A stretch of 64,000 nucleotides of DNA from Calothrix anomala FACHB-343 (GTDB taxonomy: Bacteria; Cyanobacteriota; Cyanobacteriia; Cyanobacteriales; Nostocaceae), in assembly GCF_014696435.1 (NCBI RefSeq), contig NZ_JACJQG010000025.1, positions 45,170 through 109,169 on the forward strand, given 5' to 3'. A program made the position numbers and the translations under genes. The first letter of the stretch is position 1, and every line of letters begins with the position of its first letter. Positions 25,851 to 35,591 of the stretch are shown here, piece by piece. The notes under the pieces were generated by a model. The model saw only the letters and a list, made by a program, of their open reading frames with translations, was not told the DNA's origin and made no database searches.

Positions 25851-27298
25851 TATGTTAAAGTTCTCACAGTTAAAACCTGTGGTGGTGTTGAATCTGGCGG
25901 ATAAATTAAATCTACCTGCACTCTACGTTGACTTCCAGGCGCTAGGTTTAGCTGGAGTAAAGGTTCTAAAACCTGGCCTGTTCTGTGCCATAAATGTACG
26001 TAGCGCGTTTTTTGTTGTCCTTGCTCGTCTAAATAGCGCAATCGCACCGTACCCCGGAAAAAGGGAAAATCCAAGGATGGTTGACGAAAACGCAGACCAC
26101 CTTGGGATAATTTATCTTCTTTTAATGGTGTTTCTAATGTGACAGTAACTTTCTGATTTTCTTTAGTTTTATTACTTAAGGGTAAAGTGAGATTGTATTC
26201 CACTCCATAATTACCATGAGCTTCATAAGCTGTATCTGGATAGCGTACTAACATTTTTGCAGTTTGAATTTGTCCGCTACCCAATTGACCACCGCGTAAG
26301 CTACCAATAGCATAAGAAATTGCCTCACCACGTTGGGGAATAGTCAGAGTTTGCGCTTTAGTATTATCTGTCAGTACAGCTTGCCATTGGGAACCGCTAG
26401 AGACGCCTGCTACACGCCCATAAATTAGCACACCGCCTGTAGCATTGGGAGGAGTGGGAGTTTTATCTCTGGGGCCGGCAAAGTTGCCATTATTGAGTAA
26501 AGCTTGCCATTCTGTTAAACTAGGAGCGCGATCGCTCCCATCAGGATTTTTCTTGGCATACATTGCCAAACTAGCAGCATAAACTTTTCCACTACTACGT
26601 AACCGCATAAAAGTAGACCGACCATTGACAGGCTTTGCCAAATTTCTTACCTCAATGCCATGATTCAGCAATAATCGGCTTTGTCCTGGTGGAATAATCA
26701 ACTTAGCTGGAAACTCTGCTTGGCGTACTCCCCGCAACACATCACTCACCGCACGCGCACCAGGCCCGGAAAAAGCTTTACCATCATTATTTTCGATGTA
26801 GGGCGCTAAAGTAGCAAAAGGCGCATCCTTCAATAAATAACTTGCTGCTTGTAAAACATCCACTGTTACAGGTTGCTTACCAGGATTATGCAACATCACA
26901 CCCAGGTAGAGAGTCTGTAAATCTTTAGGAGTGTGAGTATAATGATGGGCAAATAAATCAAAGCGTCCCTGAAACGGAAAATTCAGATGAGCGCCTGGGA
27001 CTTTTTTACCATTTGGGGGAAATGTAGACAGTAAAATACCCTCTTGTTTCACCCATTCTGGGCTATTGCTATTAAATACGGGGATATTATCCAGCTTTCC
27101 AGGTAAAGGACGGACTTCACCAGCTTGCACAATTATTTGAGGTGTTGGCTTAGGTGAACTTTGAGCAACTACTTGAGAATTATTACCTTCATTATTAAAG
27201 TTAAAAACTCCCGGTCTAAAAACTTGAGTAAGTGTAACTCCTAATAAAAATAAGCAGATAAATATAGGTAATTTATACTGAGGCTGAGGCGCTGGCAT
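25850..27298 (-). CDS. DUF3370 domain protein, exported or anchored
   Basis: 482 residues. One N-terminal hydrophobic segment (LPIFICLFLLGVTLTQVF, ~10-27) acts as signal or anchor. The remainder is beta-rich with the conserved block VFNSNSPEWVKQEGILLST (~75-93), which I associate with the cyanobacterial DUF3370 family, and GRFDLFAHHYTH. Likely a periplasmic or cell-surface protein of unknown role. Transcribed alone; its 3' end touches a dispersed repeat. Confidence 0.75.
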   Translation of the reverse strand: MPAPQPQYKLPIFICLFLLGVTLTQVFRPGVFNFNNEGNNSQVVAQSSPKPTPQIIVQAGEVRPLPGKLDNIPVFNSNSPEWVKQEGILLSTFPPNGKKVPGAHLNFPFQGRFDLFAHHYTHTPKDLQTLYLGVMLHNPGKQPVTVDVLQAASYLLKDAPFATLAPYIENNDGKAFSGPGARAVSDVLRGVRQAEFPAKLIIPPGQSRLLLNHGIEVRNLAKPVNGRSTFMRLRSSGKVYAASLAMYAKKNPDGSDRAPSLTEWQALLNNGNFAGPRDKTPTPPNATGGVLIYGRVAGVSSGSQWQAVLTDNTKAQTLTIPQRGEAISYAIGSLRGGQLGSGQIQTAKMLVRYPDTAYEAHGNYGVEYNLTLPLSNKTKENQKVTVTLETPLKEDKLSQGGLRFRQPSLDFPFFRGTVRLRYLDEQGQQKTRYVHLWHRTGQVLEPLLQLNLAPGSQRRVQVDLIYPPDSTPPQVLTVRTLT

Positions 27299-27387
27299 GA
27301 GTGTTGATACTCTCAGGAACTTTAATCTTTAGGATGACCTTTTGTAACTACAAGTTCCTAAAAGGATATTTCTGATATTCTGAATTT

Positions 27388-27969
27388 TTAATGTTGATTT
27401 ACGCGCTCAAATAACCACAGTGACGAGATAGTACCAACAAAATGTGCTGCAATTCCATTGATATTTGCTACTGCTACAAATACATCAAGGGCGCGAATAA
27501 TTTTATAAGGATCTGTAATAGCTACTCCTGGAGGTTGGGAGATAGATTTTGCAACTAACACTCCTATAGTAGAACCAGCGCCTAAAAGATTTAAAAGCAT
27601 ACCAATTAAAGCGGCGATAATTCCCCAGCGAATTACTTTAACTGTATCTGCTTTACTAGGATGAAGCGCCGGATTAATATTTCCTAAACGTTTACCGATG
27701 CGAGTATAACGAAAATCCCAATAAACGCTAAATAATAATACAAGAATTCCACATCCAGCCCAAAAAATGCCCACCCCAAGACCTGCGATTGGTTGTTCAG
27801 CAAAACCTCGACCAGTAGCAGCAAACAATAAAGTTAAGCCAGAAACCACAGCCAGTCCCAACTGTATCCAAAAAGCGATCCACCCTGTAATACGAATAGT
27901 ATTAGCGATGCTTTGAATTTCTGGCGCGATCGCTCTTGTTTCTGATTGAGTTTGCATATTACTTTCCAT
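27388..27969 (-). CDS. DUF3611 membrane protein
   Basis: 193 residues with four hydrophobic segments (starting at WIAFWIQLGLAVVSGLTLLF, IAGLGVGIFWAGCGILVLL, GIIAALIGMLLNLLGAG and VAVANINGIAAHFVG). The conserved turn YWDFRYTRIGKRL fits DUF3611, a family shared by cyanobacteria and plastids. The ATG at 27969 has a strong GGAGGAAG site 7 nt upstream, so it is preferred over the upstream start at 28008. Function unknown. Confidence 0.78.
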   Translation of the reverse strand: MESNMQTQSETRAIAPEIQSIANTIRITGWIAFWIQLGLAVVSGLTLLFAATGRGFAEQPIAGLGVGIFWAGCGILVLLFSVYWDFRYTRIGKRLGNINPALHPSKADTVKVIRWGIIAALIGMLLNLLGAGSTIGVLVAKSISQPPGVAITDPYKIIRALDVFVAVANINGIAAHFVGTISSLWLFERVNQH

Positions 27970-28537
27970 CAGATTACTTCCTCCCCTACCTTCAGCATAT
28001 TTCTGCAAGCTGTTCTCATACCCCCACCCCTAGACAGAATCACTACCACATCCAGAGAAATACAATCGCAACTATCTGGAATTACCTAATTGTCCTTTGG
28101 GGAACCAGTTGACAATAAATGTGGTTTTTGTGACAATTTCCACGCGGGAATTACGGTTGACTCCAAAACCTTACAACCTTTCCCCATCAATAGCTATGTA
28201 ACAAAGGAACGGAGGTAATCTGGATGAAAAAATTTTCATCGCTATGTATGAAAGAGAAGGAGGACAAGGAGGACAAACAATTCAAAATTCTCTCTTGGAA
28301 AGTTCTGATCGCCGGAAGCCGGCGCTCAGACTTTCCGCAAAATTCGCGCATTAAGAATTCTATTTGACTTTTGCCCAATGCCCAATGCCCAATGCCCATT
28401 TGCAAACTGGGAAATATCTCTGACTGAGGCGAGTTATCAAACTCAAGGATGATGAGAGAACATGGCGAAATTGCCAATATTGGACTTGAATGTATGAAAT
28501 TTCGATAGTTGCTAGCGATCGCAAAGGATAAAGCAGC
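27970..28537. other. Intergenic with repeats, no gene seen
   Basis: Includes GGAGGACAA repeats (28256-28275) and GCCCAAT heptamers (28374-28398). A putative frame at 28187-28477 runs through these repeats and is not credible. Confidence 0.5.
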
Positions 28538-29011
28538 ATGATTAGATCTTGGATGGTAATAGGCGGCGTAGCTTTCGTAGTTGCCTTAGCAGCTAATTTG
28601 ATTACGCCAAGCGATCGCAAATGGTTTCAGCGATTGCAACGACCTAACTGGTTAACTTTTGAAGCCGCAATTCCGATTATTTGGACTGTAATTTTTATCT
28701 GTGGTGCTTGGTCAGCTTATATTATTTGGGAAAAAAACCCAGGAAGTGACGCAACTTGGGTAATGATGGCTCTATACTTACTTCTAGAAATTGTGACTAT
28801 TGCCTATACACCTGTAATGTTCCGCCTGCGTAGCCTAAAAATCGGTACAATTCTTGGCGGTACAGGTTTCATTATCGGTTTACTATTAACCCTGGCAGTT
28901 CTAACTACTTCCGGTTGGGCAGCTTTATTATTACTTCCCTACCTAATTTGGAGTCCCATCGGTACTTATACCACCTGGCAGATGATTAACCTCAATCCCC
29001 AAGCAGCCTAA
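28538..29011 (+). CDS. TspO/MBR family membrane protein
   Basis: 157 residues, five transmembrane helices. The RPNWLTFEAAIPIIW motif after helix 1 and LLPYLIWSPIGTYTTWQ in the last helices are TspO-like. TspO proteins bind tetrapyrroles and are linked to stress and pigment regulation in photosynthetic bacteria. AAGGATAA ribosome site upstream. The typical proline-rich loop is reduced here, so this is a diverged member. Confidence 0.75.
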   Translation: MIRSWMVIGGVAFVVALAANLITPSDRKWFQRLQRPNWLTFEAAIPIIWTVIFICGAWSAYIIWEKNPGSDATWVMMALYLLLEIVTIAYTPVMFRLRSLKIGTILGGTGFIIGLLLTLAVLTTSGWAALLLLPYLIWSPIGTYTTWQMINLNPQAA

Positions 29012-29101
29012 GCACTAGGACGAGGGAGACAAGGAGGACAAGGAGGACAAGGGAGATAAATCTTCACCAATGCCCAATGCCCCATGCCCAATCCCTTGTA
29101 A

Positions 29102-30007
29102 TTATTTATTTTTGCGGTTACTTTTAAGGAGAAACTGTCGCCTTTTTTCCTGCTGACGTACTCTTTTATCTTCCGTAAGGCTGTCAAAACAGTAGGGGCA
29201 AGAAATACCTGCTTCATACTGAGGTGAAGTCTTATCTACTGCAGAAATTGGGCGACCACAACTTTGACACATCTCATAGCTACCGTTTTCTAAGCCGTGG
29301 CGCACAGCTACTCGTTCATCAAAGACAAAGCATTCTCCTTCCCACAAGCTTTCTTGGGCAGGAACTTCTTCTAAATATTTGAGAATACCGCCTTTGAGGT
29401 GATAAACTTCGGCAAAGCCCTGAGATAGCATATAAGATGAGGCTTTTTCGCAGCGAATACCACCAGTGCAAAACATGGCTATCTTTTTATGTTTACTGGG
29501 GTCAAGGTTATGGCGGACATAATCGGGAAACTCGCGAAATGAGTGAGTTTGCGGATTTTGTGCCTTCTTAAAAGTGCCAATATTCACCTCGTAATCATTG
29601 CGGGTGTCAATCACAATTACTTCAGGGTCAGAAATTAACTCATTCCATTCTTGAGGACTGACATAATTACCCACTTGTTGATTAGGATCGACTTCCGGCA
29701 ATCCTAAAGTGACAATTTCTGACTTTAACCGTACTTTCATCCGCTCAAATGGCGGAGTTTCTGTGTAAGATTCTTTGTGTTCTAAGTCTGCCAAACGAGG
29801 ATCTGAACGCAGAAATTCCAAAACTGCGTCAATCGCCTGACGAGAACCAACAATTGTGCCGTTAATGCCTTCTTGTGCTAACAAAATTGTGCCCTTAATA
29901 CCTTGCTGTTGGCAATAAGACAACCAAGGGTCTCGCATTTCGGCAAAATCTGGCAAACTGACGAATTTATAAAGTGTTGCCACAACTAAGAGATTTTCTT
30001 GCTTCAT
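29102..30007 (-). CDS. trhO: tRNA uridine(34) hydroxylase (TrhO)
   Basis: 301 residues. N-terminal acylphosphatase-like domain ([14 protein letters not shown]), central rhodanese domain with the active-site loop [12 protein letters not shown] (~residues 180-191), and a C-terminal CxxC/CPYC zinc-like segment (CQSCGRP, CPYC). TrhO proteins hydroxylate U34 of tRNAs using oxygen. The gene is convergent with tspO and divergent from tRNA-Ala, 71 bp away. Confidence 0.9.
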   Translation of the reverse strand: MKQENLLVVATLYKFVSLPDFAEMRDPWLSYCQQQGIKGTILLAQEGINGTIVGSRQAIDAVLEFLRSDPRLADLEHKESYTETPPFERMKVRLKSEIVTLGLPEVDPNQQVGNYVSPQEWNELISDPEVIVIDTRNDYEVNIGTFKKAQNPQTHSFREFPDYVRHNLDPSKHKKIAMFCTGGIRCEKASSYMLSQGFAEVYHLKGGILKYLEEVPAQESLWEGECFVFDERVAVRHGLENGSYEMCQSCGRPISAVDKTSPQYEAGISCPYCFDSLTEDKRVRQQEKRRQFLLKSNRKNK

Positions 30008-30078
30008 TCTGGTTGTAAAGTCACCATATTCAGGTAATATACTAGAGGTAGCTTAATTACCTACTTCTTTAATTTTAC

Positions 30079-30151
30079 GGGGGTTTAGCTCAGTTGGTAG
30101 AGCGCCTGCTTTGCAAGCAGGATGTCAGCGGTTCGAGTCCGCTAACCTCCA
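30079..30151 (+). tRNA. tRNA-Ala (TGC anticodon)
   Basis: 73 nt, complete cloverleaf. Acceptor GGGGGTT pairs with AACCTCC and includes the G3-U70 pair that marks alanine tRNAs. D-arm GCTCAGTTGGTAGAGC, anticodon stem-loop CCTGCTTTGCAAGCAGG with anticodon TGC, T-arm with GTTCGAGTC. CCA is not encoded. Confidence 0.97.
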
Positions 30152-30468
30152 TTAACTCTTAAGTGTACTGAAGTGCAGCTCACACATTAACTAATTTCGC
30201 GACCAATTGCGCATACCAGCAGGTATGAAAATATTTTCTTTATGCTTGATTGTCAAAACAGCGATCGCACCTGTAATCAAACACATTACTCTCTACAGCT
30301 AGGCTAGCACCCACAGTGCCTATAGGCTCTTGGGCTGTTGACATCCCAAGCTTATCAGATTACTTTCTTATCGCTTGACTATTTAATAACTTTATAGTTA
30401 TATAATAAAAATGTAGCTGAGATAACTGGCTACGCGATATCTAACCATACATTCGCACTTATTTAACA
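30152..30468. promoter_or_regulatory. Leader and promoter region of the D1-prime psbA
   Basis: 317 bases. A TTGACT (30375-30380) and TATAAT (30401-30406) stand 20 bp apart; the spacing is longer than the usual 16-18 bp, so the promoter is tentative. A HIP1-like gcgatcgca is near 30261. No other gene is seen. Confidence 0.4.
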
Positions 30469-31551
30469 ATGACAACAATTCTAGAAAAGCGCAGAAGCGC
30501 TGGTTTATGGGATCGTTTTTGTAACTGGGTAACTAGTACAGAAAATCGGCTATACGTAGGCTGGTTTGGAGTCATCTTGATTCCTACAGCTTTAACTGCG
30601 GCGATTGTTTTCGTTTTGGCTTTCGTTGCTGCGCCGCCTGTAGATGTAGATGGAATTCGCGAACCTGTGACCGGTTCACTACTCTATGGCAATAACATTA
30701 TTAGTGCAACTGTAGTTCCGACTTCAGCAGCCATTGGCTTGCACTTCTACCCGATTTGGGAAGCCGCTTCTTTAGATGAATGGCTTTATAATGGCGGCCC
30801 TTACGAAATGATTATTTTTCACTTTCTCATTGCCGTATATGCTTATATGGGTCGTCAATGGGAATTAAGTTACCGCTTAGGTATGCGTCCTTGGATTCCT
30901 GTGGCATTTTCTGCACCTGCGGCAGCAGCAACAGCAGTATTGTTGATTTATCCCATTGGGCAAGGTAGCTTTTCTGATGGCATGATGCTGGGTATTTCCG
31001 GCACATTCAACTTTATGATTGTGTTCTCGCCGGAACATAACATTCTCATGCATCCGTTCCACATGCTAGGGGTTGCAGGGGTATTTGGCGGTGCTTTATT
31101 TTCAGCAATGCACGGCTCCCTAGTGACTTCTACCTTGGTGCGGGAAACAACAGAAATTGAATCTGCAAATACTGGCTACCAGTTTGGCCAAGAAGAAGAA
31201 ACCTATAACATCATCGCCGCACATGGTTATTTTGGCAGGTTAATCTTCCAATATGCCAGTTTTAATAACTCGCGGGCGTTGCATTTCTTCCTGGCTGCTT
31301 GGCCTGTAGTTGGGATTTGGTTTGCAGCCTTGGGTGTAAGTACTATGTCATTTAACTTGAATGGCTTTAACTTTAATAACTCGGTGTTAGATAGTGAAGG
31401 ACGGACAATTCCCACCTGGGCTGACTTACTCAATCGCGCCAACTTAGGGATTGAGGTGATGCATGAACGCAACGCCCACAACTTCCCCTTAGACTTAGCC
31501 TGTGGTGAGGCTCAACCAATCGCGCTCACAGCACCAACCATCGCCAGCTAA
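30469..31551 (+). CDS. psbA: Photosystem II D1 protein, D1-prime (low-oxygen) form
   Basis: 360 residues, full length. D1 binds the primary donor chlorophylls, pheophytin, QB and the Mn cluster. The Mn ligands Asp170, Glu189, His332, Glu333, Asp342 and the Ala344 end are present, as are Tyr161 and His190, so it should evolve oxygen. It carries Ala80, Leu158 and Ala286, the substitutions known for the D1-prime group induced under microaerobic conditions, where other D1 forms have Gly, Phe and Thr. Residue 130 is Gln. The C-terminal 16 residues would be removed by CtpA. Confidence 0.93.
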   Translation: MTTILEKRRSAGLWDRFCNWVTSTENRLYVGWFGVILIPTALTAAIVFVLAFVAAPPVDVDGIREPVTGSLLYGNNIISATVVPTSAAIGLHFYPIWEAASLDEWLYNGGPYEMIIFHFLIAVYAYMGRQWELSYRLGMRPWIPVAFSAPAAAATAVLLIYPIGQGSFSDGMMLGISGTFNFMIVFSPEHNILMHPFHMLGVAGVFGGALFSAMHGSLVTSTLVRETTEIESANTGYQFGQEEETYNIIAAHGYFGRLIFQYASFNNSRALHFFLAAWPVVGIWFAALGVSTMSFNLNGFNFNNSVLDSEGRTIPTWADLLNRANLGIEVMHERNAHNFPLDLACGEAQPIALTAPTIAS

Positions 31552-31591
31552 TTGGTAATTCCTCGATCTCTCCTCTGGTTCATAATCATTG

Positions 31592-31620
31592 GCACCCTTT
31601 TTGTGAGGGTGCTTTTTATT
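31592..31620. terminator. Terminator between psbA and the ArsR gene
   Basis: Stem GCACCC / GGGTGC with TTTTTGTGA loop followed by TTTTTATT. It ends at the stop of the convergent arsR-type gene and may serve both. Confidence 0.8.
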
Positions 31621-31981
31621 AAAAAACTGCTGTATTGCTACGTATAGCTTTGAGACTTTCTGCTTGTTGCAGAATGCGATCGCTAATCCGATTACAAGCT
31701 ATCTCACACAGTTCAAAAATCATCGGATCGGCAATCTCGTAAAACGCACTAGTCCCTTTAGGCTGACGAGATAACACCCCAGCCTGAGTTAATACTTTTA
31801 GATGCTTAGATAGATTTGCTTGTCCTAAACCAGTTGCATCTGCAATTTCCATAACATTCATCGGGCCTGACTTAAGACAGATCAATATCTGTAGCCGACT
31901 CACTTCTGATAGCACCTTGAAATACTCAGCCACCGCCGCAATGACTACTGGTTCAGTCTGAAATGATTTTGTTTTTAGCAT
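31619..31981 (-). CDS. ArsR-family transcriptional regulator
   Basis: 120 residues, winged helix-turn-helix: LSEVSRLQILICLKSG, MNVMEIADATGLGQANLSKHLKVLTQAGVL as helix-turn-helix, and the wing RQPKGTSAFYEIAD. The CVC-type metal site of ArsR/SmtB is absent; only single cysteines occur, so it may sense redox state or a ligand other than a metal. Convergent with the D1-prime gene. Its own promoter lies in the 31982-32357 gap, and a regulatory link to psbA is only a guess. Confidence 0.85.
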   Translation of the reverse strand: MLKTKSFQTEPVVIAAVAEYFKVLSEVSRLQILICLKSGPMNVMEIADATGLGQANLSKHLKVLTQAGVLSRQPKGTSAFYEIADPMIFELCEIACNRISDRILQQAESLKAIRSNTAVF

Positions 31982-32357
31982 AGGTAATATTTAATCAGTC
32001 AGCACAAAAATACTTGATTAATTTTCAGTATATTAATATTCTTTGTACACCAGGCTACCCTTTGCCGAAAGCATGGGTCAAGGCTATTTTTCCATAATTA
32101 GCTGTCTGGTCAAATCAAGTCAAGTTTTCCAGAAATATTATTTATAACTTTACAGTCCCTCCACAGAGAGAATTCAAGCCTATTCCTGTGGTAGAAGTTT
32201 TGCACTCGCTTCAGTAGCTACCTTTGTCATCAGAAATCAATATAAATCGAACCTGCCACAACTATTAGCAAAAATTTTTTTCACAAAGTGGCCTCAGGCA
32301 GGTTGGATTGGGGATCGACAAGATTGTTACCAGATTCAAACCAATCAATATCAATCA
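31982..32357. other. Intergenic, no gene seen
   Basis: 376 bases between divergent genes; promoters for both should lie here. No conserved motif recognised. Confidence 0.4.
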
Positions 32358-33005
32358 ATGAATATGCTATATCAAACTAAAAGTCTGAAAAAGGTGATTA
32401 CCAGCTTGATCGGCATAGCTAGCGCTAGCGCCTTCATTAGTCTGCCAGTCATTGCCCAAGCTGACTGCAATTCTCAGTCTCAAAACAATTCAAATCGCAA
32501 TATTTTGACTCAAAATGGCACGCCTGCTACAACTCCCACAGCTATTCCGCAGCCTACAAATTCTCAGACTCCGGTTACCACATCGGATATAGAATTTATG
32601 AACCAAGCTGCCCAAAGTGACTTAACTGAGATTCAAACAAGTCAGCTGGCACTACAAAAGTCACAAAATAGAGCTGTGCGTAACTTTGCCCAGCAAATGA
32701 TTAAACAGCATACAGCATCCAGTCAAAAATTAACTGCGATCGCGCAAGCTAAAGGTGTCACACTGCCAACAGAACTTGATTCCCAAAACCAAGCCTTATT
32801 AACCAAGCTGCAAGGTTTATCAGGGAGGAATTTTGACCAAGCTTACATGCAAGCGCAGACTCAAGCACATCAAAAAACACTGGCTCAATATCAAAATTAT
32901 TTGCAAACAGGATTAGATGCTGATTTGAGAATGTTTGCTAGTGGAGTTGCACCGATTGTCAGACAACACTTAGAAATGGCGCAAAAGATGACATCTGCTC
33001 AGTAA
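32358..33005 (+). CDS. DUF4142 protein, exported
   Basis: 215 residues. Signal peptide ~1-33 (ASASAFISLPVIAQA), a low-complexity Gln/Asn/Pro/Thr linker (~35-75), then a four-helix DUF4142 domain (SDIEFMNQAAQSDLTEIQTS; FAQQMIKQHTASSQKL; QAHQKTLAQYQNYL). Ferritin-like fold of unknown function, usually periplasmic and stress-related. A strong terminator follows at 33130. Confidence 0.85.
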   Translation: MNMLYQTKSLKKVITSLIGIASASAFISLPVIAQADCNSQSQNNSNRNILTQNGTPATTPTAIPQPTNSQTPVTTSDIEFMNQAAQSDLTEIQTSQLALQKSQNRAVRNFAQQMIKQHTASSQKLTAIAQAKGVTLPTELDSQNQALLTKLQGLSGRNFDQAYMQAQTQAHQKTLAQYQNYLQTGLDADLRMFASGVAPIVRQHLEMAQKMTSAQ

Positions 33006-33041
33006 AGCAAACTGTCAATAATTACACCATATTTCAGGTAA

Positions 33042-33128
33042 ATGAGGTACGCGCTTCGGGGCATGGCAGTGCCAATGCCCCTACAATTAACGATTATCTG
33101 TACCTCACCAACTTGTAATTCGCTGTAA
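33042..33128. repeat. TGAGGTA...TACCTCA repeat, intact copy
   Basis: ATGAGGTACGCG at the left and GATTATCTGTACCTCACC at the right, with a GGCATGGCAGTGCCAATGCC centre. Its counterpart at 8083-8430 is split by MITE B. Confidence 0.75.
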
Positions 33129-33129
33129 T

Positions 33130-33159
33130 AGTCAGTAGTTTGGCTACTGACTACTTTTT
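33130..33159 (+). terminator. Intrinsic terminator after DUF4142 gene
   Basis: Stem AGTCAGTAG / CTACTGACT with loop TTTGG, then ACTTTTT. A second palindrome, AATCCCCCGAATGCATTCGG onward, sits at 33173-33198. Confidence 0.75.
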
Positions 33160-33246
33160 GATAATGACACTTAATCCCCCGAATGCATTCGGGGGATTAT
33201 TTTGAAAGTTGATATCATATTGCGCCTGCACCCCTAAGGCCAATCG

Positions 33247-33639
33247 CTAATCGTTAATTCGTTCAATTCTGGGTAAGGGTAAGGTGTCGGCTTCGCCAGA
33301 GTCATCAGCACCAGTTTTACCCGGGCCTGTCTGTTGTAATGCTTGTAATAAATCTCCAGTCTGGCTCAATAGCGCTTCTAAATCAATGCCTGCATAATTT
33401 CCTGGATAGCGGCGCAGACGATTACTGCCTTCTCCCAATAAAATTACAGCACCTCGCCAGTTTTGATTACTCAAATGATAAAGCGCTACAGCAATTTGTA
33501 AAATCCCTTGATAGAAGCTTTTGTCTGGTTCGCTGGCTTCGATCCATAAAGCTTCTAACGTGTCGTGACAGGCATAGAACTGTGCAGAATTGAACTGTTC
33601 TACACCTAGCCAAAACTCTAAGGGCATGGTCTCATTCAT
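33247..33639 (-). CDS. DUF309 protein
   Basis: 130 residues from the ATG at 33639 (MNETMPLEFW), which I prefer; a longer frame starts at 33708. The conserved blocks FNSAQFYACHDTLEALW and YQGILQIAVALYHL...NWRGAVILL are those of DUF309. Helical, soluble, unknown role, common in cyanobacteria and plants. The last ~25 residues (GPGKTGADDSGEADT) are low complexity. No operon partner. Confidence 0.8.
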   Translation of the reverse strand: MNETMPLEFWLGVEQFNSAQFYACHDTLEALWIEASEPDKSFYQGILQIAVALYHLSNQNWRGAVILLGEGSNRLRRYPGNYAGIDLEALLSQTGDLLQALQQTGPGKTGADDSGEADTLPLPRIERIND

Positions 33640-33717
33640 GCCATACTTTCTCGCACTTCTTTGATTGTTTCTAAGAGGATGTTTTAAAAGTCCTGTCGTT
33701 GGTAGCAAAAAGTTTTA

Positions 33718-33840
33718 GATCCCCCTAAATCCCCCTTAAAAAGGGGAGGCAGTGCGTTGGGCGGGTTTCCCGACTTGAAGCAACTGCCGTGGACTTTGAT
33801 TGTATTTCCCCCCTTTTTTAAGGGGGGGTAGGGGGGATCA
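33718..33840. repeat. GATCCCCC inverted-repeat element, second copy
   Basis: Begins GATCCCCCTAAATCCCCC and ends GTAGGGGGGATC, with TTAAAAAGGGG stems between. Related to the cluster at 19090-19279. Confidence 0.8.
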
Positions 33841-33869
33841 ATAAGTGAAAAGGTACAGCCAAAAACTTT

Positions 33870-34211
33870 TCAAACAACCTCTAAGGTAATTTCCTGTTGA
33901 TTGCCTGCAAACTCGTTATCTGATGTTAGAAACAGCATACAATGGCATTCTTTACGTTCTCGCATCGGCACACAAGGACAGTTCCAATACGCAGCATTGA
34001 CCTCAGCTTCTTTATCTTCGTAGTGACGACAGGGACATAAGGGTGAGCCAAGTTCATCTTTATGTTTGGCTAGCCCTTCGATCACTACTGCTGTTACAGA
34101 AGGTTCAGAACAGAAGTATGTTCCAGTACGCTTGGCGTATTGTTCGGAAAAATGCCGCATTGCCTCTAGGCTTTTATCGCTGGATTTTGTGTTAACTTCT
34201 GGTGAGATCAT
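33870..34211 (-). CDS. ftrC: Ferredoxin:thioredoxin reductase catalytic subunit
   Basis: 113 residues. It passes electrons from photosynthetic ferredoxin to thioredoxin through a 4Fe-4S cluster and an adjacent disulfide. The seven conserved cysteines are visible: Cys34, CPC (59 and 61), CPC (78 and 80) and CHC (89 and 91). The subunit is nearly standard length. The variable subunit gene is not adjacent, as is usual in cyanobacteria. Confidence 0.96.
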   Translation of the reverse strand: MISPEVNTKSSDKSLEAMRHFSEQYAKRTGTYFCSEPSVTAVVIEGLAKHKDELGSPLCPCRHYEDKEAEVNAAYWNCPCVPMRERKECHCMLFLTSDNEFAGNQQEITLEVV

Positions 34212-34433
34212 GGAATCGGCTGCTCATAATTTAAACATTTCTTTGCATTGTACATCAGCCTTAGAGGGCTATTACTGGGGTATTTCCCCAAGCTGAGAAA
34301 TTAAATTTGTCTCAGGTTTGCTTAAAGACTGATATTTCTGGATTGCTGGGAAGAAAAAAATTGCAGTTATCAACAAGAATTAATTTTTAGCAACATATTG
34401 AAATATCACACAAATTAAACTCCAAATCTTGCA

Positions 34434-35591
34434 TCAAACCAATGGTTTTTGTAATTGGGGTTGTAGTGCTTGGTCGCTTTGCACCATGATGCCAGAAGAA
34501 TTTTGATTAACTCCTACTGGTGTTGCTGGTAAAGAAGTATTTTGCCACAAAACCCAGCGACTTCCCGAACTTAAAGCAGAAATACTATCAGCATTTTCTG
34601 TCAGCCAAATTACCGGGAAGCCTTCAGGTAAAGGTGTTTTGCTATCTTCTTGGGCGTTAGTAGCGGCTAAGGCTTCTTGAATTGTCAAATCGCCTTTGAT
34701 TAAACCTGTAAATGCTGTCCATAGACTTACCTGCATGTTTTGCCTTTGCGCATAAAAATATAATGAAGCAGCAGCTATTACCGCTTGTTCAAAGTTTTCT
34801 GTTTCCCATTGAGATGCACTATCCAAAGCAATAATAATTTCCTGCCCACTAGTCACAATTTCTAATTCCCGTACCCGTAATTCCCCGTAGCGGGCGCTAG
34901 TACGCCAGTGAATCAGACGAATAGGATCGCCTATGCGGTAAGGACGTAGCGATCGCACTAGTCCACTAGTTTCTGTTTGCAATGGTTTACCCCGTAGATG
35001 GCTAGTATAGCTTTCTTGTTGCCCCATTTCATCAACCAAAGGGCAGTATGACAGAGGTAAGACGCTAGGATACACAATCGCTGTGGCTGGACATTCACGC
35101 TGACGGCGACACCAAAACAATCCTAAAGGCGCACCCGTAACTAATTCAAGTTTTTGCCAACGATAAACCCCCCGACGCTGGGTAGGTTGGTAATACACCC
35201 AACGATAATGGCTTTGAGGCGGAATAGTTTCTATCGCTTTGGTAATCGGTTTACCTAAAACAAAGGGTAGAACATCCTCAACCTTCAGTAAATTTACTGA
35301 TTGCTGTGTCTGATTGTAAATTTCGATTTCTACAGTTAATTCATCACCTGCTGATATTGGTCGGATAGGACGGCGTTTGACAGTTAACCCCACAAGCGAT
35401 CGCGGCGGTAAAATAGCAGCCACAATCAACAACGCAAAACTAATTCCGCTAATCACATACAACCAACCAGCCATTGTGTTAACAGCAGCACCAAAAAAAC
35501 ACAATGCAATTCCTGCTAATACCCAACCACTATATGCAGGCGCACAAGCGCGGGTTTGTAACCAATTAATCATGGGTGTAGTAATTTTCAT
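34434..35591 (-). CDS. DUF58 protein
   Basis: 385 residues. Two hydrophobic segments at the N-terminus (~20-60, WVLAGIALCFFGAAV and LYVISGISFALLIVAAIL), then a soluble part containing the DUF58 block RPYRIGDPIRLIHWRTSARYG (written here as its first and last parts around DPIRLIHW). The last part has a von Willebrand A-like LDSASQWE. These genes often pair with MoxR ATPases and transglutaminases; none is adjacent here. Confidence 0.85.
   Translation of the reverse strand: MKITTPMINWLQTRACAPAYSGWVLAGIALCFFGAAVNTMAGWLYVISGISFALLIVAAILPPRSLVGLTVKRRPIRPISAGDELTVEIEIYNQTQQSVNLLKVEDVLPFVLGKPITKAIETIPPQSHYRWVYYQPTQRRGVYRWQKLELVTGAPLGLFWCRRQRECPATAIVYPSVLPLSYCPLVDEMGQQESYTSHLRGKPLQTETSGLVRSLRPYRIGDPIRLIHWRTSARYGELRVRELEIVTSGQEIIIALDSASQWETENFEQAVIAAASLYFYAQRQNMQVSLWTAFTGLIKGDLTIQEALAATNAQEDSKTPLPEGFPVIWLTENADSISALSSGSRWVLWQNTSLPATPVGVNQNSSGIMVQSDQALQPQLQKPLV

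Noticed and set aside
25852-26142. Plus-strand 96-codon frame
   Set aside because: Antisense to the 3' part of the DUF3370 gene.
28187-28620. Minus-strand frames upstream of tspO
   Set aside because: They run through GCCCAAT and GGAGGACAA repeats and overlap the real gene.
30469-31551. Far-red or rogue D1 (ChlF or non-oxygenic D1)
   Set aside because: All Mn ligands and Tyr161 are kept, so it is a functional D1-prime.
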